In this document: positions 61,489 to 64,000 of the stretch, one piece after another
Layout of the letters: each line of letters begins with the position of its first letter
How positions within the stretch are numbered: the stretch's first letter is position 1
Assembly: GCA_019413925.1 (NCBI GenBank)
Contig: DXMY01000052.1
Coordinates: 13,308-77,307, forward strand
Reading direction: 5' to 3'
Length of the DNA: 64,000 nucleotides
From: Collinsella sp.
GTDB lineage: Bacteria; Actinomycetota; Coriobacteriia; Coriobacteriales; Coriobacteriaceae
Notes under the pieces: model-generated
The model's database searches: none
Told to the model about the DNA's origin: nothing
The model's input: the letters and a program-made list of their open reading frames with translations, nothing else
Translations under genes and position numbers: made by a program

Positions 61489-62883
61489 ATGTGCAATGTT
61501 TCGCTCAACGGTACTCAACCGTCCGATGCGTCCCTGCGCGTCCTGCGCGCGCTTGAGTCGGCTGGTCTTGAGGCTTGGTACGTGGGCGGTTGGGTGCGCG
61601 ACGCCCTGATGGGGTACCCCAGCCACGATGTTGATATGTGCTGTAGCGGCCTGTGGCAGGAGTCCAAAGCGGCGCTCGAGGCCGCCGGCATCGCGGTTGT
61701 GGAGTCGGGCATTAAATTTGGCGGAATCACGGCTATTTCCGATGGCGAGCGTATCGAGGTCACCACGTACCGTCTGGATGGCTTTTACACCGATGGTCGC
61801 CATCCCCAGAGTGTGGAGCGTGCCGCCTCGCTCGAGGACGATCTGGCGCGCCGCGACTTTACCGTCAATGCCATGGCCTGGCATCCCGAGCGCGGGCTTG
61901 TCGACCGCTACGACGGCCAGGGTGACTTGGAGCGCAAGCTGATTCGCGCTGTCGGCGATCCCAAGCGTCGCTTTAACGAGGACGCCCTGCGCATGCTGCG
62001 TGCGGTGCGCTTTGCCTGCCGTCTGGACTTTATGATTGAGCCCGAGACCAAGCGTGCGCTTGCCGAGTGCGCGCCGCTGCTCGAAGCCGTGGCGCGTGAG
62101 CGTGTGGGTATTGAGCTCGAGGGCATTCTTTCGACCGGTCATGGGGGAGACGCGATGCTCCGCTATCCCGAGCTCATCTGCGCCGCCGTGCCCGAGTTGG
62201 CAGCGGGTCGCGGGTTTGATCAGCGCAGTGTCTATCATGCGTTTAACGTCTACGTGCATATCGCCCGTGTGCTGACGGTGGCGGGGGAGCTCGCGCTGTG
62301 TGACGGCGTCGCGCCCTCGTCGAGCCTTATGTGGGCGGCGTTTTTGCACGATGTGTCCAAGCCCGAGTGCTTCACGGTCGATCACGCCGGCAGCGGACAC
62401 TTCTACGGTCATCCCGAGCTCGGCGCCAAGAAGGCGCGCGTCATTATGGATCGCCTGGCCCTCTCGCACGACTTGGTGCGCGACGTGTGCCTGCTCATCA
62501 AATACCATGACAAGCCGCTGCGCCCCGAGCGCTCCTGCCTGCTCAATATGATGCGCGCGCTTTCGGGTGAGGGCGTCGACACGGCCCGCCTGATTGACGA
62601 GCTCATGGACCTTAAGCGTGCCGACACACTTGGCAAGGCCCCGTCGTGCTTCTATTATGTTGAGACGATTGAGGAGATGCGCGCGCTGGCGCACGAGCTG
62701 CTGAAGGCAGGGGAGCCCTATACGCTCAAGATGCTCGCCATCAACGGCGGCGACCTGATCCGTGCCGGAGTCAAGCCCGGGCCGGAACTGGGTCAGCTTC
62801 TCAACTCCGCCCTCGACGCCGTGATCGAAGACGATATTCCCAACGAGCGCGAAGCTCTTTTGGTTCATCTCAACTTGAATTAG
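61489..62883 (+). CDS. cca: CCA tRNA nucleotidyltransferase with HD domain
   Basis: 464 aa. The nucleotidyltransferase head has VGGWVRDALMG (residues 32-42) and the DxD catalytic pair in SHDVDMCC (Asp47, Asp49), then RRDFTVNAMAW and FNEDALRMLRAVRFACRLDF. An HD hydrolase-type domain follows (FLHDVSKPECF near 285). It adds or repairs the CCA end of tRNAs. Some tRNAs here already encode CCA, so repair may be the main role. GCAGGAGG lies before ATG 61489. Confidence 0.93.
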   Translation: MCNVSLNGTQPSDASLRVLRALESAGLEAWYVGGWVRDALMGYPSHDVDMCCSGLWQESKAALEAAGIAVVESGIKFGGITAISDGERIEVTTYRLDGFYTDGRHPQSVERAASLEDDLARRDFTVNAMAWHPERGLVDRYDGQGDLERKLIRAVGDPKRRFNEDALRMLRAVRFACRLDFMIEPETKRALAECAPLLEAVARERVGIELEGILSTGHGGDAMLRYPELICAAVPELAAGRGFDQRSVYHAFNVYVHIARVLTVAGELALCDGVAPSSSLMWAAFLHDVSKPECFTVDHAGSGHFYGHPELGAKKARVIMDRLALSHDLVRDVCLLIKYHDKPLRPERSCLLNMMRALSGEGVDTARLIDELMDLKRADTLGKAPSCFYYVETIEEMRALAHELLKAGEPYTLKMLAINGGDLIRAGVKPGPELGQLLNSALDAVIEDDIPNEREALLVHLNLN

Positions 62884-62947
62884 CTACCAAGTTTACCTGC
62901 GTATTCCATAACCTGCCGACAATTTTTCGGCAATTTGGAATTTCTTC

Positions 62948-62976
62948 TTGCGCTGACGTTTTTTGTCCCGTAATAT
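62948..62976 (+). promoter_or_regulatory. Promoter of tRNA-Glu
   Basis: TTGCGC (62948-62953) and TAATAT (62971-62976) at 17 bp, 34 bp upstream of the tRNA. Confidence 0.65.
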
Positions 62977-63010
62977 ATTTCCTCGCAGCACGGCAGTGCA
63001 GATGTCATGT

Positions 63011-63087
63011 GGCCCGTTCGTCTAGCGGTTTAGGACGCCGCCCTCTCAAGGCGGAGATCACCAGTTCGAATCTGGTACGGGCTACCA
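63011..63087 (+). tRNA. tRNA-Glu (anticodon CTC)
   Basis: 77 nt with encoded CCA. Acceptor GGCCCGT pairs with ACGGGCT (one G-T). The anticodon loop is CTCTCAA, giving CTC (reads GAG), and the T arm is ACCAG/CTGGT around TTCGAAT. Nothing else is visible from 62884 to 63238 apart from its promoter, terminator and the next promoter. Confidence 0.95.
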
Positions 63088-63097
63088 CGCATCTGAT

Positions 63098-63130
63098 AAC
63101 CGGACTTCCTATGGAAGGCCGGGTTTTTTT
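63098..63130 (+). terminator. Terminator of tRNA-Glu
   Basis: AACCGGaCTTCC / GGAAGgCCGGGTT with a 3-nt loop, followed by TTTTTT. Confidence 0.85.
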
Positions 63131-63199
63131 ATTTTCAAACAACCGTCTGCAATTCCCGTTTGAACCAGAGCTTTGCGTTCTGCCTATGGCCCTTACGGG

Positions 63200-63217
63200 T
63201 ACAATATCCAAGATATT
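63200..63217 (+). promoter_or_regulatory. -10 box overlapping a palindrome before the flippase gene
   Basis: TACAAT (63200-63205) overlaps AATATC-CAA-GATATT (63203-63217), a perfect inverted repeat. It lies 22 bp before the ATG. Such a placement suits a repressor operator. Confidence 0.4.
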
Positions 63218-63238
63218 TTGACTGTTAGAAGGAGTCTC

Positions 63239-64000
63239 ATGACGGAGTCCTCTCAGCATACGTCTAAGCCCCAGGTCGAGGTTGAGGCCTCGGGCGGAGT
63301 TGACAATAAGAGCGCACGCCGCGGCGCCATCTTTATCGGCGTCGTGCTGGTAGGTTATATCGTCTATCTGGTGGTAACCGGGCAGATGGGGCAGTTCTGG
63401 GCCGCTATGTCGAGCGTCCAGGCGTCATGGCTCGTTGTCGCGTGTCTTTGCATGTTCATGTACCTGTTCTTTGGCATTGTGGCCTATGCGATCGCCGTCT
63501 GGCTCGATCCCAATTCGCCCGTCGGCATCCGCGACCTGATCTCGGTCGAGGCGAGTGGCATCTTCTTTGGCAACCTGACGCCCATGATGATGGGCTCCAC
63601 CCCGGCTCAGATCTATCGCCTGACCAAGGCCGGCCAAAACGTGGGCGAGGCCGGCGCCACGCAATTCACGCGCTTTATCGTGTACCAGTTTGGCCTGGTC
63701 GCCTGGGGCGCTATCCTGCTGCTCGCCCGTATGCCGTTTTTTGCCGAACGCTACGGCGACATGACGCTGCTGTGCGTCTTTAGCTTTGGTGGACACTGCT
63801 GCATCTTGCTTGGCATCTTCGCCGTCGCGCTCATGCCTAAGACCGTCACGCGCGTCGCCCATTGCATCATCAATTGGCTCGAGCGCATTGGTGTCTCGGC
63901 CACTAAGATCGAGAGTTGGCGCACGTTTGTCGATGGCGAGATCTACTCCTTCTCCGAGAAGTTCAAGCTTTCGGCCGGACATTTTTCTTCCATGCTGCTC
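63239..64000 (+). CDS. LPG-synthase/flippase-type (UPF0104) membrane protein, 3' end outside window
   Basis: 254 residues visible. A polar start is followed by membrane helices (GAIFIGVVLVGYIVYLVVTG; WLVVACLCMFMYLFFGIVAY). The motif NLTPMMMGSTPAQIYRLTKA GQNVGEAGATQFTRFIVYQF is typical of the lysylphosphatidylglycerol synthase TM/UPF0104 group, which includes lipid flippase domains of MprF. No aminoacyltransferase domain is seen so far, but the gene runs off the end. GAAGGAG lies 5 nt before ATG 63239. Confidence 0.85.
   Translation, partial: MTESSQHTSKPQVEVEASGGVDNKSARRGAIFIGVVLVGYIVYLVVTGQMGQFWAAMSSVQASWLVVACLCMFMYLFFGIVAYAIAVWLDPNSPVGIRDLISVEASGIFFGNLTPMMMGSTPAQIYRLTKAGQNVGEAGATQFTRFIVYQFGLVAWGAILLLARMPFFAERYGDMTLLCVFSFGGHCCILLGIFAVALMPKTVTRVAHCIINWLERIGVSATKIESWRTFVDGEIYSFSEKFKLSAGHFSSMLL

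Overview
The window is a high-GC, gene-dense bacterial chromosome segment. Gene content, gene order, frequent GTG/TTG starts, strong purine-rich ribosome binding sites and the protein sequences suggest a gut actinobacterium of the class Coriobacteriia, most likely Collinsella or a close relative. This is inference from overall character; no database was searched. Almost everything is housekeeping, nearly all on the + strand. There are no rRNA genes, CRISPR arrays, intact insertion sequences or prophage genes.

Layout. 1-2.3 kb: end of dnaG, the primary sigma factor rpoD and two identical tRNA-Asn genes. 2.5-8 kb: Asp23-family protein, fakA-like fatty acid kinase, recG, rsmD, coaD. 7.9-17.4 kb: a coiled-coil protein, yceD, rpmF, plsX, acpP, rnc, smc, ftsY, ffh (lipid synthesis, RNA processing, chromosome condensation, protein targeting). 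17.5-26.6 kb: an accessory-looking patch with a minus-strand DUF134-NifX fusion, then thyA-folA, a SpoU RNA methyltransferase, a MATE exporter, a corrinoid adenosyltransferase, ftsH, DUF523 and a glycerol-dehydrogenase-like gene. 26.7-33.3 kb: a T-box leader and ileS, a structured intergenic element, lspA, an RluD-type pseudouridine synthase and a membrane glycosyltransferase. 33.3-39.7 kb: small A24 peptidase, dgt-like HD hydrolase, rarA, then a membrane protein, an RsbW-like protein, a SigB/SigF-type sigma factor and an AI-2E-family permease. 40-53.4 kb: alaS, ruvX, mltG, yqeG, aroK, a degenerate aroB, pepQ, efp, asp23, nusB, xseB, tlyA, nadK and recN, many overlapping or closely spaced. 53.4-61.3 kb: a sugar phosphotransferase (PTS) locus with an RpiR regulator, a fused EIIB-EIIC-EIIA permease, HPr, Enzyme I and two tandem PfkB sugar-phosphate kinases. 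61.5-64 kb: CCA-adding enzyme, tRNA-Glu(CTC) and the start of an LPG-synthase/flippase-type membrane protein.

How genes work together. The PTS locus holds a complete phosphorelay (Enzyme I, HPr, fused permease) plus kinases for the phosphosugar product. The rsbW-like/sigma pair is an alternative sigma module, but its anti-sigma partner appears to lack the ATP site. The T-box before ileS senses uncharged tRNA-Ile.

Most worth following: (1) an AroB homologue at the usual aroK-aroB position that has lost its Zn ligands and NAD loop; (2) the DUF134-NifX gene, with two matching upstream palindromes one integral helical phase apart and an internal ribosome binding site that could make a free NifX domain; (3) a 152-nt hairpin with perfect 42-bp arms before ptsH; (4) several families of intergenic palindromes sharing a GGGAC core; (5) the RsbW-like protein without ATP-binding boxes.
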